Assembly: GCF_015999305.1 (NCBI RefSeq)
Contig: NZ_JAEAGP010000001.1
Coordinates: 3,003,001-3,067,000, forward strand
Source: Erythrobacter sp. YJ-T3-07
GTDB lineage: Bacteria > Pseudomonadota > Alphaproteobacteria > Sphingomonadales > Sphingomonadaceae
Reading direction: 5' to 3'
Length of the DNA stretch: 64,000 bases
The notes beneath the pieces are model-generated. The model saw only the letters and a program-made list of their open reading frames with translations. It did no database searches and was not told the DNA's origin. The position numbers and the translations under genes were made by a program. Numbering within the stretch: position 1 is the stretch's first letter; each line of letters starts with the position of its first letter. Shown here piece after piece: positions 17,215-25,180 of the stretch.

Positions 17215-17898
17215 ATGGGGCAGACAGGCGCGATGGTGGGCGTATTTTCCTACATCGGGCAACTCTTGGAGTTTGCTTTGCGAGGCTCTGTTCGCCAAGC
17301 CGACAAGTGGCAGATTATAGGAGCTACGGCGCTACCAAGCTTGCTCTTGGGGGTGGCGTTCCAGTTGGCGGGCCTAGCTGTGCCTGTAATTGAGGCGGCT
17401 GAGTTTCCCACATACTTGGGATACGGTCTAATCGCCTGGATTGCGATTAGGTTCTTCTTGATCGGGCCATATGCCCTCTACAATGAACAATTAGCGGAAA
17501 CGGCGCAGCTTAGGTTGGAGCTAAGCAAGCCGGAGCGCATGATCTTAGAACATTTGGCTAAAAAGAAGGCCAAAAACCGGATCAAACTTCTGACCCTTTT
17601 GAAGGAACTCTACAATTCAGGATTCGACTACAAGAAGGCAGGTACATTCCAAGGCTATAGGTATTTTAATGAGGCCTCCCACCTAATACCGGTGACCGGC
17701 CTTGACCCGCGCCTCCTCAACCCCGTTGTCGTTCTTTTAAAGGCGGTTGAATTTCGTTTTGAAAATGAGCTGATCGGAAATTGGATCACCGACTTGGAAT
17801 GTCTGAGAGGAATTATGGACTACATTGATGGCCGAGTTACAATCGAAGATCTTCTACTCCGATGGCCAAAAGACACTGAACTAAAAAAACCGCAGTGA
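17215..17898 (+). CDS. Two-TM passenger protein of unknown function
   Basis: The 227-aa protein is not recognised. It has two hydrophobic helices (about residues 34-57 and 68-88), then a lysine-rich region (EHLAKKKAKNRIKLLTLLKEL) and a globular C-terminal part ending LLLRWPKDTELKKPQ. The codon use is AT-richer than the surrounding chromosome, consistent with foreign origin. The ATG at 17233 is an alternative start. Its 3' end overlaps the opposite-strand DUF6471 gene by 62 bp. Confidence 0.6.
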   Translation: MGQTGAMVGVFSYIGQLLEFALRGSVRQADKWQIIGATALPSLLLGVAFQLAGLAVPVIEAAEFPTYLGYGLIAWIAIRFFLIGPYALYNEQLAETAQLRLELSKPERMILEHLAKKKAKNRIKLLTLLKELYNSGFDYKKAGTFQGYRYFNEASHLIPVTGLDPRLLNPVVVLLKAVEFRFENELIGNWITDLECLRGIMDYIDGRVTIEDLLLRWPKDTELKKPQ

Positions 17899-18064
17899 AT
17901 TTACCCCGGCTGATCTTATTCCTGATATTCGGCTCAGAGTCCATCACGCCGATGTCAGCCAGCTTGCCCACTAGCTCCGCATAGGTAACGTTCTGTCGCT
18001 TAAGCTCCACCTTGAGGAGCGTTTTAACCCGCTCCTCCCATTGCTTGTCCTGCACGTCCGCCAT
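17837..18064 (-). CDS. DUF6471 protein (passenger gene, putative small DNA-binding protein)
   Basis: The 75-aa protein (MADVQDKQWEERVKTLL... LLAIGVEDLRL) matches the compact helical DUF6471 pattern KRQNVTYAELVGKLADIGV, which looks like a Cro/XRE-type helix-turn-helix. The start at 18064 has AGGAGACGAC upstream. It is divergent from the transposase, with only 103 bp between the two starts, so it could repress the transposase promoter. That role is inferred from position. Confidence 0.65.
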   Translation of the reverse strand: MADVQDKQWEERVKTLLKVELKRQNVTYAELVGKLADIGVMDSEPNIRNKISRGKFTAVFLVQCLLAIGVEDLRL

Positions 18065-18167
18065 GTCGTCTCCTATGGTATTTATATCATCATAGGCGAT
18101 GCATTTGCACTTTACAAGATGCAGCGGTGTCTCTATATACGATGCATACGCAACGGATATAGTTACA

Positions 18168-19121
18168 ATGGCACAGCACTTCCTCCTCTCCGCTAAGGCT
18201 CGCACCCTCTCCCTCGCGAAGGTTTTCAAGATGGGCGAGGATGCGGCTTACGGTGTGTTCTGCGATATGCGCTGGCCGGAAACCGATGGGGAGCCGATCT
18301 GCCCGCGTTGCGGCTGCACGGAAGCCTATCACATTTCGACCCGCCGCAAGTTCAAGTGCGTTGCCTGCCATCACCAGTTCAGCGTCACCAGCGGCACGAT
18401 CTTTGCCTCGCGCAAGCTGTCCTACACCGACCTGCTGGCGGCAATCGTGCTGTTCGTGAACGGCGCGAAGGGTATCAGCGCGCTACAGGCGAGCCGCGAT
18501 CTGGACGTTCAGTACAAGACCGCCTTCGTGCTGTTCCACAAGCTGCGCGAAGCGATGCAGCGCGAGTTCGCGGACGCCAAGCTAGAGGGCACCGTGGAAA
18601 TCGACGGCGGCTATTTCGGTGGTTACGTGAAGCCGGAAAACCGGAAGGCCGACCGCAAGGACCGCCGCCTGTCGTTCAACCGTTCGGGCAAGCGCCAGTG
18701 CGTCGTCATCATGCGTGAGCGCAAAGGCCGCTCGCTTCCCTTCGTGGTCCGTAACGAAGGCGATGCAGTTCCGTTCGTGCGCGACCACGTTGCCAACCTC
18801 GCCACGATCCACGCTGACGAAGGTTCGGGCTGGGATGCGCTGCACGCTGGCTGGGATACCCGCCGCGTCAATCACTCGATCGCTTTCAAGGATGAAGGTG
18901 TCTGCACCAACCAAGCGGAAAGCTATTTCAGCCGCCTGCGCCGCATGGAAACTGGCACGCACCACCATATCGCAGGTCCGTATCTCTACGCCTACGCCGG
19001 GGAAGCGGCATGGCGTGAGGATAACCGCCGCGTTGATAACGGCGGTCAGGCGATGAAGCTGGCGTTTGGTGCGATGGCTAGCCGCCAGAGCCGCACTTGG
19101 GCGGGTTATTGGCAGCGGTGA
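18168..19121 (+). CDS. IS1595-family transposase (ISXO2-like domain)
   Basis: The 317-aa transposase has an N-terminal zinc ribbon (CPRCGC and KFKCVACHHQFSVTSGTIF). The DDE catalytic domain has a first aspartate in EIDGGYFGG, a second in IHADEGSGWDAL and a glutamate in NQAESYFSRLRRME, the ISXO2-like arrangement. The start MAQHFLLSAKARTLS at 18168 is preferred over an in-frame ATG at 18099 that reads through the promoter region. It is the only transposase of the element and appears intact. Confidence 0.9.
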   Translation: MAQHFLLSAKARTLSLAKVFKMGEDAAYGVFCDMRWPETDGEPICPRCGCTEAYHISTRRKFKCVACHHQFSVTSGTIFASRKLSYTDLLAAIVLFVNGAKGISALQASRDLDVQYKTAFVLFHKLREAMQREFADAKLEGTVEIDGGYFGGYVKPENRKADRKDRRLSFNRSGKRQCVVIMRERKGRSLPFVVRNEGDAVPFVRDHVANLATIHADEGSGWDALHAGWDTRRVNHSIAFKDEGVCTNQAESYFSRLRRMETGTHHHIAGPYLYAYAGEAAWREDNRRVDNGGQAMKLAFGAMASRQSRTWAGYWQR

Positions 19122-19594
19122 TTGCAAGCGTTACAAATTTGTCGTTGCAATCTCGAATCAAAGAGAACACAAAGGTGACGGCCCGCCGCGAGGTGGTCTG
19201 GCTATCCGAACCCGGGGTTAGCGGGTCGGATAAGACCGACAGTGAGAGCACACATGCTCCCACTTGCCGAACCGAAAGCGCCAGTAATCAATAACTGACA
19301 CAGCTTTCGGCCACGCGCACGATACACGCATCGACTTTCTCCTGTGGGTCCGGGGTAAAAGCCCCGGGCTCCGGGACGCCCCATGCGCCCCGGGCCGCAT
19401 CAGCGCGCCATGGGGCTATCAGGAAAAAGACGGCGGACCGTCGCGTTCGATTATGCGGTAAACAGGCCACAAGAGTCGAATCTTTCGCAGCGATTCACCA
19501 ACAAAAGCGGTAGAACATGTTGCGACTGCGGCAAAAATACAACACGCCGCAAGAATTATATAAAGGCTTCTTTATATAAGGATTTCTTTATATC
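19122..19594. other. Non-coding part of the IS element with several hairpins
   Basis: No gene is recognised in this 473 bp. It contains CGGGGTAAAAGCCCCG near 19351, an 8-bp inverted repeat GCCCCATG (19378-19385) with CATGGGGC (19409-19416), and a perfect 10-bp AT-rich inverted repeat TTATATAAAG at 19556-19579. The structured content suggests regulatory or RNA elements. Confidence 0.45.
19556..19579. repeat. AT-rich 10-bp inverted repeat
   Basis: TTATATAAAG, a 4-nt loop GCTT, then CTTTATATAA. CTTTATAT recurs once more right after it. This is upstream of the 27-aa peptide and may be its operator or promoter. Confidence 0.5.
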
Positions 19595-19678
19595 GTGCGC
19601 CTCCGCCTGGAATTCGCCTTTCTGCTAGCCCTGTCGCTGCTAGGCTTGGCGCTGTGGGCGCTTAGCTGGATGCAATAA
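19595..19678 (+). CDS. 27-aa single-TM peptide (putative)
   Basis: A GTG start is preceded by AAGGA at a somewhat long distance. It encodes MRLRLEFAFLLALSLLGLAL and seven more residues ending WMQ, that is, a basic N-terminus and one hydrophobic helix. A strong stem-loop begins at its stop codon. The hydrophobicity and placement make a real small membrane peptide plausible, but there is no family evidence. Confidence 0.35.
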   Translation: MRLRLEFAFLLALSLLGLALWALSWMQ

Positions 19679-19709
19679 GACCGCCCCGCGTTGCTGCGCG
19701 GGACGGTCT
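19678..19709. terminator. Stem-loop terminator between convergent passenger genes
   Basis: AGACCGCCCCGCG pairs with CGCGGGACGGTCT around a 6-nt loop, with one mismatch. On the minus strand TATT follows the stem, fitting termination of the 159-aa gene. It may serve both directions. Confidence 0.6.
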
Positions 19710-19737
19710 GTGAGCGCCGGAAGGGGTGCCCCGCCCC

Positions 19738-20217
19738 TTAGGTACCCGCGATAGACCAGCGCAGCAATCCCTTGCGGTCGTCCGCGACCTTTTCCGACGA
19801 TACCAGCCCCCGGTTGCGTAGATCGCGCAGCGCGGCTCCTATGCGCTTCTGCATGGCCTTCGCCAGCGCCTTGTCGTTCGGGTTCAAGTCTCGCTGGGCC
19901 ATAAGGCGGATCGTGAGCGCCCGCCCGTCCATCGTGCCCTCTTTGCGCAGGGTTTCGAGTATGCCCCGCGTTACCTGTCCCTTGAAGGCGTGAGCGCGTG
20001 GCGGGAGCGGCTTCGGCTTGATCTGCTCCAGCACAATGTCGGGATCGAACATGACCAGCGTGGCGTCCACATGCTCTAGGTCTATCATCGCCTGCCGTAG
20101 CTGGTCCTGTAAAGCGTCTATCTGACCTGCGATTTCCCCGCGCTTCTCACGTAGGGCGCTTACTGTGTTCGGGCGTGTAACCATGCGCGATACATAGGGG
20201 ATTGCGGGCGATGGCAT
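19738..20217 (-). CDS. Passenger protein with coiled-coil and winged-helix-like C-terminus
   Basis: The 159-aa protein is not recognised. Residues about 20-52 (LREKRGEIAGQIDALQDQLR) form a likely coiled coil. The C-terminal half (GILETLRKEGTMDGRALTI then KRIGAALRDLRNRGLVSSE) looks like a winged helix, including a wing-like KGLLRWSIAG end. A DNA-binding regulator is possible. An internal ATG at 20184 is an alternative start. It begins 8 bp inside the right terminal repeat and reads into the element. Confidence 0.6.
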   Translation of the reverse strand: MPSPAIPYVSRMVTRPNTVSALREKRGEIAGQIDALQDQLRQAMIDLEHVDATLVMFDPDIVLEQIKPKPLPPRAHAFKGQVTRGILETLRKEGTMDGRALTIRLMAQRDLNPNDKALAKAMQKRIGAALRDLRNRGLVSSEKVADDRKGLLRWSIAGT

Positions 20218-20225
20218 CTATCCCC

Positions 20226-20253
20226 GTCTTGGTGCGCTTGCTACATAATGCCG
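20226..20253 (-). repeat. Right terminal inverted repeat (28 bp)
   Basis: Exact reverse complement of 16713-16740. Confidence 0.93.
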
Positions 20254-20261
20254 GAATTCCA
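20254..20261. repeat. 8-bp target site duplication, right copy
   Basis: GAATTCCA, identical to 16705-16712, directly abutting the right terminal inverted repeat. Confidence 0.9.
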
Positions 20262-20853
20262 GCGCCCGGTGCTCGATTCCCTCCGCCAGCCGCTGGAGAC
20301 CGGCAAGGTCGACGTCGCGCGCGCCAATGCGCATGTCAGCTTCCCCGCGCGGGTCCAGCTGATCGCGGCGATGAACCCGTGCCGTTGCGGCCACCTTGGT
20401 GATCCCTCGCTCGCCTGCAGCCGTGCGCCCAAATGCGCCGCCGACTACCAGAGCAAGGTCAGCGGCCCGATGCTCGACCGGATCGACCTGCATGTGGAGG
20501 TGGAACCGGTCAGCGCTGCCGACCTTGCGCTGCCCCCGCCTGCCGAGGGGAGCGCCGAGGTCGCAGCGCGGGTCGCGGCGGCGCGCGGGCTACAGGGCAG
20601 GCGCGGCGAAGAGGCCGGCGTGCGCACCAATGCCGAGCTCGACGGTGACATGCTGGAGCGCTTCGCCACGCCGGACGAGGCAGGCCGCGCGCTGCTGATG
20701 CAGGCGGCTGAGGCGATGCGCCTCTCCGCGCGGTCATATGTGCGGGTGCTGCGGGTCGCGCGGACCATCGCCGACCTTTCGCATAGCGAGCAGATCGGCC
20801 GGGTCCACGTGGCCGAGGCGCTCAGCTACCGGCGGCAGGCACCGCGCGCCTAG
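20254..20853 (+). pseudogene. comM: comM, 3' part (interrupted by IS element)
   Basis: This piece resumes at the second copy of GAATTCCA and encodes the remainder of the AAA+ and C-terminal Mg-chelatase-like region. Visible segments are PEFQRPVLDSLRQPLE, VQLIAAMNPCRCGHLGD with the family's cysteines, SGPMLDRIDLHVEVE, and the ending LSARSYVRVLRVARTIADL. It has no start signal of its own beyond a chance ATG at 20248 within the element end. Excision of the element would rejoin it in frame with 15796-16712. Confidence 0.92.
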
Positions 20854-20940
20854 CCTCCAGCCCGATCGTGGGAATGGGATTGCAAAGTTGCCGTCCGCCC
20901 CATAGCCCTCCCCCGCAAAAGATACAGGAGAGGGTGGACT

Positions 20941-23199
20941 ATGAGGATGATCGGTTGGGCGGCATTGGCCGCAGCGGCTGTTACCGGGGTTGCGGCGCAG
21001 GCGCAGGACGATCTCGACGCGACGATCGTGCGCACCGACTACGGCATTCCGCATGTGACGGCGGATAGCTGGGAGGGGATCGGCTACGGCGTCGCCTATG
21101 CCTATGCGCAGGACAACTTCTGCCTGCTGGCAGAGGAGTTCGTGACCATCCGGGGCGAGCGCTCGATGTATTTCGGGCCCGAGGGCAAGGTGCTCCACGG
21201 GTCTCAGGAGGTCGACAACCTCAGTTCCGACGTCTTCATGCGCTCCGTGATCGACCTGCCGCGTCTGCGTGCCGGCGCGGGCGCCCAGGGGCGCGAGGCG
21301 AACCTTCTCGCAGCAGGCTATGTCGCCGGGTACAACCGCTTCCTGCGTGACGCTGGCACCGAAGGCATCCCCGCCGAATGCCGGGGCAAGCCGTGGGTCA
21401 AGCCGATCACCAACGACGACATGCTGCGCCTGACCGAGAAGCAGATGCTGCTGGCGAGCGGGATGCCGTTCCTCCCCGCGATCGCCAACGCCGCGCCTCC
21501 GGGTGTGCCCACGCAGGCCTCCGCGATGGACCTGCCCGAGCGGGAGGACATGGGCGTCGGCTCCAACGGCTGGGCCTTCGGCGGCGAGGCGACCGAGGAC
21601 GGGCGCGGGATGGTCATCGGCAACCCGCATTTCCCGTGGCAGGGGCCCAACCGCTTCTGGCAGGTCCACGCCACCATCCCCGGCAAGCTCGACGTGATGG
21701 GCAGCACGCTGGCGGGCGGCCCGATCCCGACGCTGGGCTTCAACCGCGACATCGCGTGGACCCACACGGTCACCGCCGCGCGGCATTTCACGCTGTTCCA
21801 GCTTGCGCTCGATCCGGCGGACCCGACCCGGTACCTGGTCGATGGCAAGCCGATGGAGATGACCACGCGCACCGTCAGCGTGCCGATGCCCGATGGGGCG
21901 GAGCCGGTGGAGCGCACGCTCTATTCGACCATCTACGGCCCCCTCGTGGCGATGCCGCAGGTCGGCCTCGCGTGGACCGACAAAATGGCCTTCTCGATGC
22001 GCGACGCGAACAGCGCCAACCAGCGTGCGCTGGGCACCTGGGTGCGGATCGCGCAGGCGACCAATGTCGACGACGTGCGCAAGGCGGTGACCGAGACGCT
22101 GGGCATTCCCTGGGTCAACACGATCGTCGCCGACCGTTACGGCAATGCGCTGCACGCCGATGTCACTTCGGTGCCCAACGTCTCGGCCGAGAAGGTCGCG
22201 GAGTGCGCCACGCCCTTCTCCGGCCTTGTCGCCTCGCGCCTGACGCTGCTCGACGGCACGCGTTCCGAGTGCAACTGGACCGTCACCAAGGGCACGCCCG
22301 TCCCCGGCCTGCTGCCCGCCAGCGAGCAGGCGATCCAGCAGCGCCGCGATTCGGTGACCAACAGCAACGACAGCTACTGGCTGAGCAATGCGAGCGCACC
22401 CAACAAGCAGCTCTCCCCCATCCTTGGCGCATGGGGCGAGCCGGTGACGCTGCGCACCCGCGCCAACTTCCAGGAGACCGACGCGGTGCTGGCGATCGGC
22501 CCGCTGACCCGCGAGCGCGCGCAGGCGCTGGCCTTCTCCAACCGCAGCCTCGCGGCGGAGATGGTGGTCGACCCGCTGCTATCCATCTGCGAGGCCGAAC
22601 CGGCGGCGAAGGCCGCGTGCGGCGTGCTGGCGGGGTGGGACCGCCGGGTCGAGATCGACAGTCGCGGCGCGTTCCTGTTCACCACATTCTGGGACAAGGT
22701 GAGCAAGCGCCCCGACCTGTGGAGCACCCCGTTCGACCCTGCCGACCCGGTCAACACCCCGCGCGATCTCAACACGCAAGGCGAGGCGGGCACCAAGCTG
22801 CTCGCCGCGCTGGTCGAGGCGGCGGGCGAGGTCGAGGCGAAGGGCATCGCGCTCGACGCGCCGTGGGGCGAGGTCCAGTTCGCACCGCGCAACGGCACGC
22901 GGATCCCGATCCATGGCGGGCCGGGCGATGCGGGCATCCTCAACGTGCAGTACGCCAACCCGATCGAGGGCGGCATCACCCCGTTCCACGGGACCAGCTA
23001 CATCCAGATCGTCGGCTTCGACGAGGACGGGCCGGTGGCCGACGCGATCCTGAGCTATTCGCAATCGACCAACCCTGCCTCCCCGCACTACGCGGACCAG
23101 ACCGAAGCCTACGCGATCAAGGCCTGGAACCGCCTGCCCTTCTCCGCAGAGGAGATCGAGGCCGCGCGGCAGGGCGACGTGCTGCGAATCGAGGAGTGA
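20941..23199 (+). CDS. Penicillin acylase family N-terminal-nucleophile hydrolase
   Basis: This family cleaves amide bonds of acylated substrates such as beta-lactams, N-acyl-homoserine lactones or cyclic lipopeptides. The 752-aa precursor has a signal peptide ending AQAQ, an alpha chain, and a self-cleavage site. The serine at about residue 208 in GVGSNGWAFGG becomes the N-terminal nucleophile of the beta chain. The following NPHFPWQGPNRFWQ and LAGGPIPTLGFNRDIAW fit the acylase beta chain. A periplasmic location is expected. The natural substrate is unknown, and quorum signal acylase activity is one possibility. Confidence 0.88.
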   Translation: MRMIGWAALAAAAVTGVAAQAQDDLDATIVRTDYGIPHVTADSWEGIGYGVAYAYAQDNFCLLAEEFVTIRGERSMYFGPEGKVLHGSQEVDNLSSDVFMRSVIDLPRLRAGAGAQGREANLLAAGYVAGYNRFLRDAGTEGIPAECRGKPWVKPITNDDMLRLTEKQMLLASGMPFLPAIANAAPPGVPTQASAMDLPEREDMGVGSNGWAFGGEATEDGRGMVIGNPHFPWQGPNRFWQVHATIPGKLDVMGSTLAGGPIPTLGFNRDIAWTHTVTAARHFTLFQLALDPADPTRYLVDGKPMEMTTRTVSVPMPDGAEPVERTLYSTIYGPLVAMPQVGLAWTDKMAFSMRDANSANQRALGTWVRIAQATNVDDVRKAVTETLGIPWVNTIVADRYGNALHADVTSVPNVSAEKVAECATPFSGLVASRLTLLDGTRSECNWTVTKGTPVPGLLPASEQAIQQRRDSVTNSNDSYWLSNASAPNKQLSPILGAWGEPVTLRTRANFQETDAVLAIGPLTRERAQALAFSNRSLAAEMVVDPLLSICEAEPAAKAACGVLAGWDRRVEIDSRGAFLFTTFWDKVSKRPDLWSTPFDPADPVNTPRDLNTQGEAGTKLLAALVEAAGEVEAKGIALDAPWGEVQFAPRNGTRIPIHGGPGDAGILNVQYANPIEGGITPFHGTSYIQIVGFDEDGPVADAILSYSQSTNPASPHYADQTEAYAIKAWNRLPFSAEEIEAARQGDVLRIEE

Positions 23200-23382
23200 G
23201 CAAGGCGTGCCGGGGCCGGCCGGAGGGTCGGCCCTGACACACCTGACACACAGTCCAGGGGGCAAAAACCTGCGGGCCTTTCGGGGCGGGTTTCCGGCGG
23301 CAGGTCGACGGTGTGAATGAGCGCTGTCCGGGGCAGTCAGAGCGGCATGTGTAGGACAGAAATATATGGGGGGAGATTAGGC

Positions 23383-23874
23383 ATGTTTTGCCCGAGCGCG
23401 GCAGACTGGGGCAATGTAGCGGACTGGGTATCTGGACTTGGCGCGCTCTTGGCAGTGATCGTGGCATTACGGATCGCGGGTACCGAGCGGAGGTCTGCAG
23501 CTCACTTACGGACCATTGAGGCCAACGAGGCCCTTGAGAGGAGATCTCAGATCAAAAGTGAAGCGATCCGAATCGCAGGGGCAATTGAGGCTGAAGCATT
23601 GTCCTACTTTCAGCTCAGTTCGCTTGGAGGCGGAGATAGCGAAGCGAAGAAGCATGAGGTGATAGCGACAATCAAATCCGTTCGCAGCCAATTAGAGGCT
23701 CTGCAGAATTTTCCGATGAATGATCCTCGCCTTTTCACCGAAATTGGAAGAATGGTTCATGAGAGCAGAATTGAGCCGAACGCCGCGCTCCAAAGCACCT
23801 CACACTTTGGGCTGACAATGAAGCATCTCGCGGAAGGTATCGCAGCCCGTCGCAATGCCATGGTCCAATTATAG
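23383..23874 (+). CDS. Hypothetical protein with one membrane helix
   Basis: The 163-aa protein is not recognised. One hydrophobic helix (about residues 17-32, WVSGLGALLAVIVAL) is followed by a cytoplasmic helical region with possible coiled coil (TIEANEALERRSQIKSEAI). I chose the ATG at 23383 because GGGGGGAGATT lies just before it. An in-frame ATG at 23317 is weaker. The gene and its flanks to 23970 are AT-richer than the neighbouring housekeeping genes, which suggests horizontal acquisition. Nothing else is seen in the 96 bp after it except a 7-bp inverted repeat (GACTCAA/TTGAGTC). Confidence 0.6.
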   Translation: MFCPSAADWGNVADWVSGLGALLAVIVALRIAGTERRSAAHLRTIEANEALERRSQIKSEAIRIAGAIEAEALSYFQLSSLGGGDSEAKKHEVIATIKSVRSQLEALQNFPMNDPRLFTEIGRMVHESRIEPNAALQSTSHFGLTMKHLAEGIAARRNAMVQL

Positions 23875-23970
23875 AATTGCGGATTCTCTATAAAACTAGA
23901 CCCTTTAATCGAATTATGGCTTATAATTTCCTAAGAAGGCGACTCAACTCGGCGTTTCTATACAATTGAG

Positions 23971-24897
23971 TCAGGGCACCTTTGGCAACCCCACCCCCTC
24001 CAGCGTCGCCCGCGCCTCGTGCGCGATCCGTTCGGCTATCTCGGCAAACATTGCTTCGAGTGGGGAGCCCCGGCGCCAGACGGCTGCGATCGATCGGCTG
24101 GCGGACCAGTCCTCCACCTCGATCCGGCGGACCGAGTTGTTCGCGCTCGCATCGGACAGCAGGTAGAGTTCGGGCAGCAGCGCCAGCCCCAGGCCGCTGG
24201 CGGCCATCTGGCAGATCGAATCGAGGCTGGTGCCCTCGTAATCGCCCAGCACCTGCGCGCCGAGCTCTTCCGCCGTGCGCACCACCTGCCGGTGGTGGTG
24301 GTGCCGCTTGTCCAGCCCCAGCAGCGCGGCCCCGGCCAGATCGGCGCGGGTGACGCTCGCCCGGTCAAACAGCGGATCGTCGGGCGGGGCGACCAGCACC
24401 AGCCGTTCGCGAAACAGCGGCTGGATCTCGATATCGTCGCCGGTCAGCGGCAGGGGGGCGAGCATCAGGTCGAGATGGCCGCGCCGCAGATCGTCCAGTT
24501 GCTCGTCCGGAATGCCGTCGCGCACGTGCATCCGCACATCGGGATAGGCGCGGTGCAGGCGCGCAATCACCACCGGCATCAGATAGGGGCCGAGCGTGGG
24601 CGTCACCCCGAAACGGATCGTGCCGACCAGCCCGCCCGAGGCCTGCGCGGCGAGCTTGCGGATATCGTCGACCCCGATCAGCACCTGCCGCGCCCGCTCG
24701 ACCACCTGCCGCCCCACCGGGGTCGGGATCGCACCGGTGGATGTGCGTTCGATGAGATCGCACCCCAGCCGCACCTCCAGCTGCTTTACCTGCTGGCTCA
24801 GCGTCGGCTGCGTCACGTTGAGCGCATTGGCAGCACGACCGAAATGACCGTGATCGTCGAGCGCGACGAGATATTCGAGCTGGCGGAGCGAAGCCAT
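23971..24897 (-). CDS. OxyR-like LysR family transcriptional regulator
   Basis: The 308-aa protein has an N-terminal winged helix-turn-helix (LRQLEYLVALDDHGHFGRAA) and a LysR substrate-binding domain. It aligns well with OxyR along its length (GPYLMPVVIARLH, ATSL-like GTSLDSICQMAASGLGLALLP). The redox cysteines are absent. The OxyR loop containing the first cysteine reads KRHHHHRQ, and the second position is alanine. Peroxide sensing by disulfide formation is therefore not expected. Start at 24897. It is divergent from a ydcH-nhaA pair and probably controls it and itself. Confidence 0.85.
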   Translation of the reverse strand: MASLRQLEYLVALDDHGHFGRAANALNVTQPTLSQQVKQLEVRLGCDLIERTSTGAIPTPVGRQVVERARQVLIGVDDIRKLAAQASGGLVGTIRFGVTPTLGPYLMPVVIARLHRAYPDVRMHVRDGIPDEQLDDLRRGHLDLMLAPLPLTGDDIEIQPLFRERLVLVAPPDDPLFDRASVTRADLAGAALLGLDKRHHHHRQVVRTAEELGAQVLGDYEGTSLDSICQMAASGLGLALLPELYLLSDASANNSVRRIEVEDWSASRSIAAVWRRGSPLEAMFAEIAERIAHEARATLEGVGLPKVP

Positions 24898-24901
24898 ACG
24901 G

Positions 24902-24920
24902 CGATAGATAGTGCCTATCG
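24902..24920. promoter_or_regulatory. LysR/OxyR-type operator half-site
   Basis: CGATAG-N7-CTATCG is a perfect dyad containing the ATAG-N7-CTAT element typical of OxyR sites. It lies 5 bp upstream of the regulator's start codon, in the divergent promoter region. A second dyad, CAATTG-N4-CAATTG, lies at 24937-24952. Binding is inferred. Confidence 0.6.
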
Positions 24921-24993
24921 GATCAGCTCTGCAAATCAATTGGTATCAATTGCAGCGCGGTCCTAGGTTGTTTCCAGCACAAGGAGAGCAAGC

Positions 24994-25173
24994 ATGGGCC
25001 AGCCACGCCTCGACAACCTGCGCCAGCGCCACCGCGCGCTGGATCGTCTGATCGACACCACCCGCGCGCTGGCGCGGCAGGAAGAGGTCAAGCGGCTCAA
25101 GCGCCTGCGGCTCCGCCTGAAGGACAGGATCGCCGCGCTTTCGCAGCCCGATCGCACCACGGCCAAGGGATAG
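24994..25173 (+). CDS. YdcH/DUF465-like small protein
   Basis: The 59-aa basic helical protein (MGQPRLDNLRQRHRALDRLI, ending PDRTTAKG) resembles the DUF465/YdcH family, with the HRALDRLI and KRLKRLRLRLKDRI segments predicted to form an antiparallel helical hairpin. AAGGAG lies 8 nt before the ATG. It is 7 bp upstream of nhaA and almost certainly co-transcribed with it. Confidence 0.75.
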   Translation: MGQPRLDNLRQRHRALDRLIDTTRALARQEEVKRLKRLRLRLKDRIAALSQPDRTTAKG

Positions 25174-25180
25174 GCATTTC

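Larger units (their letters stand above)
16713..20253 (+). mobile_element. IS1595-family-like element with passenger genes
   Basis: This 3,541-bp element is bounded by 28-bp perfect terminal inverted repeats starting CGGCATTATGTAGC and by an 8-bp duplication of GAATTCCA. It carries one transposase with the zinc-ribbon plus ISXO2-like DDE domain. The other genes are a KTSC protein, a two-TM protein, a DUF6471 protein, a 27-aa membrane peptide and a 159-aa protein. It lies within comM and separates Walker B from the rest of the AAA+ domain. Several passengers have lower GC and more AT-rich codons than the flanking chromosome. Intact ends and a perfect target duplication suggest a recent insertion. 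Confidence 0.92.
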
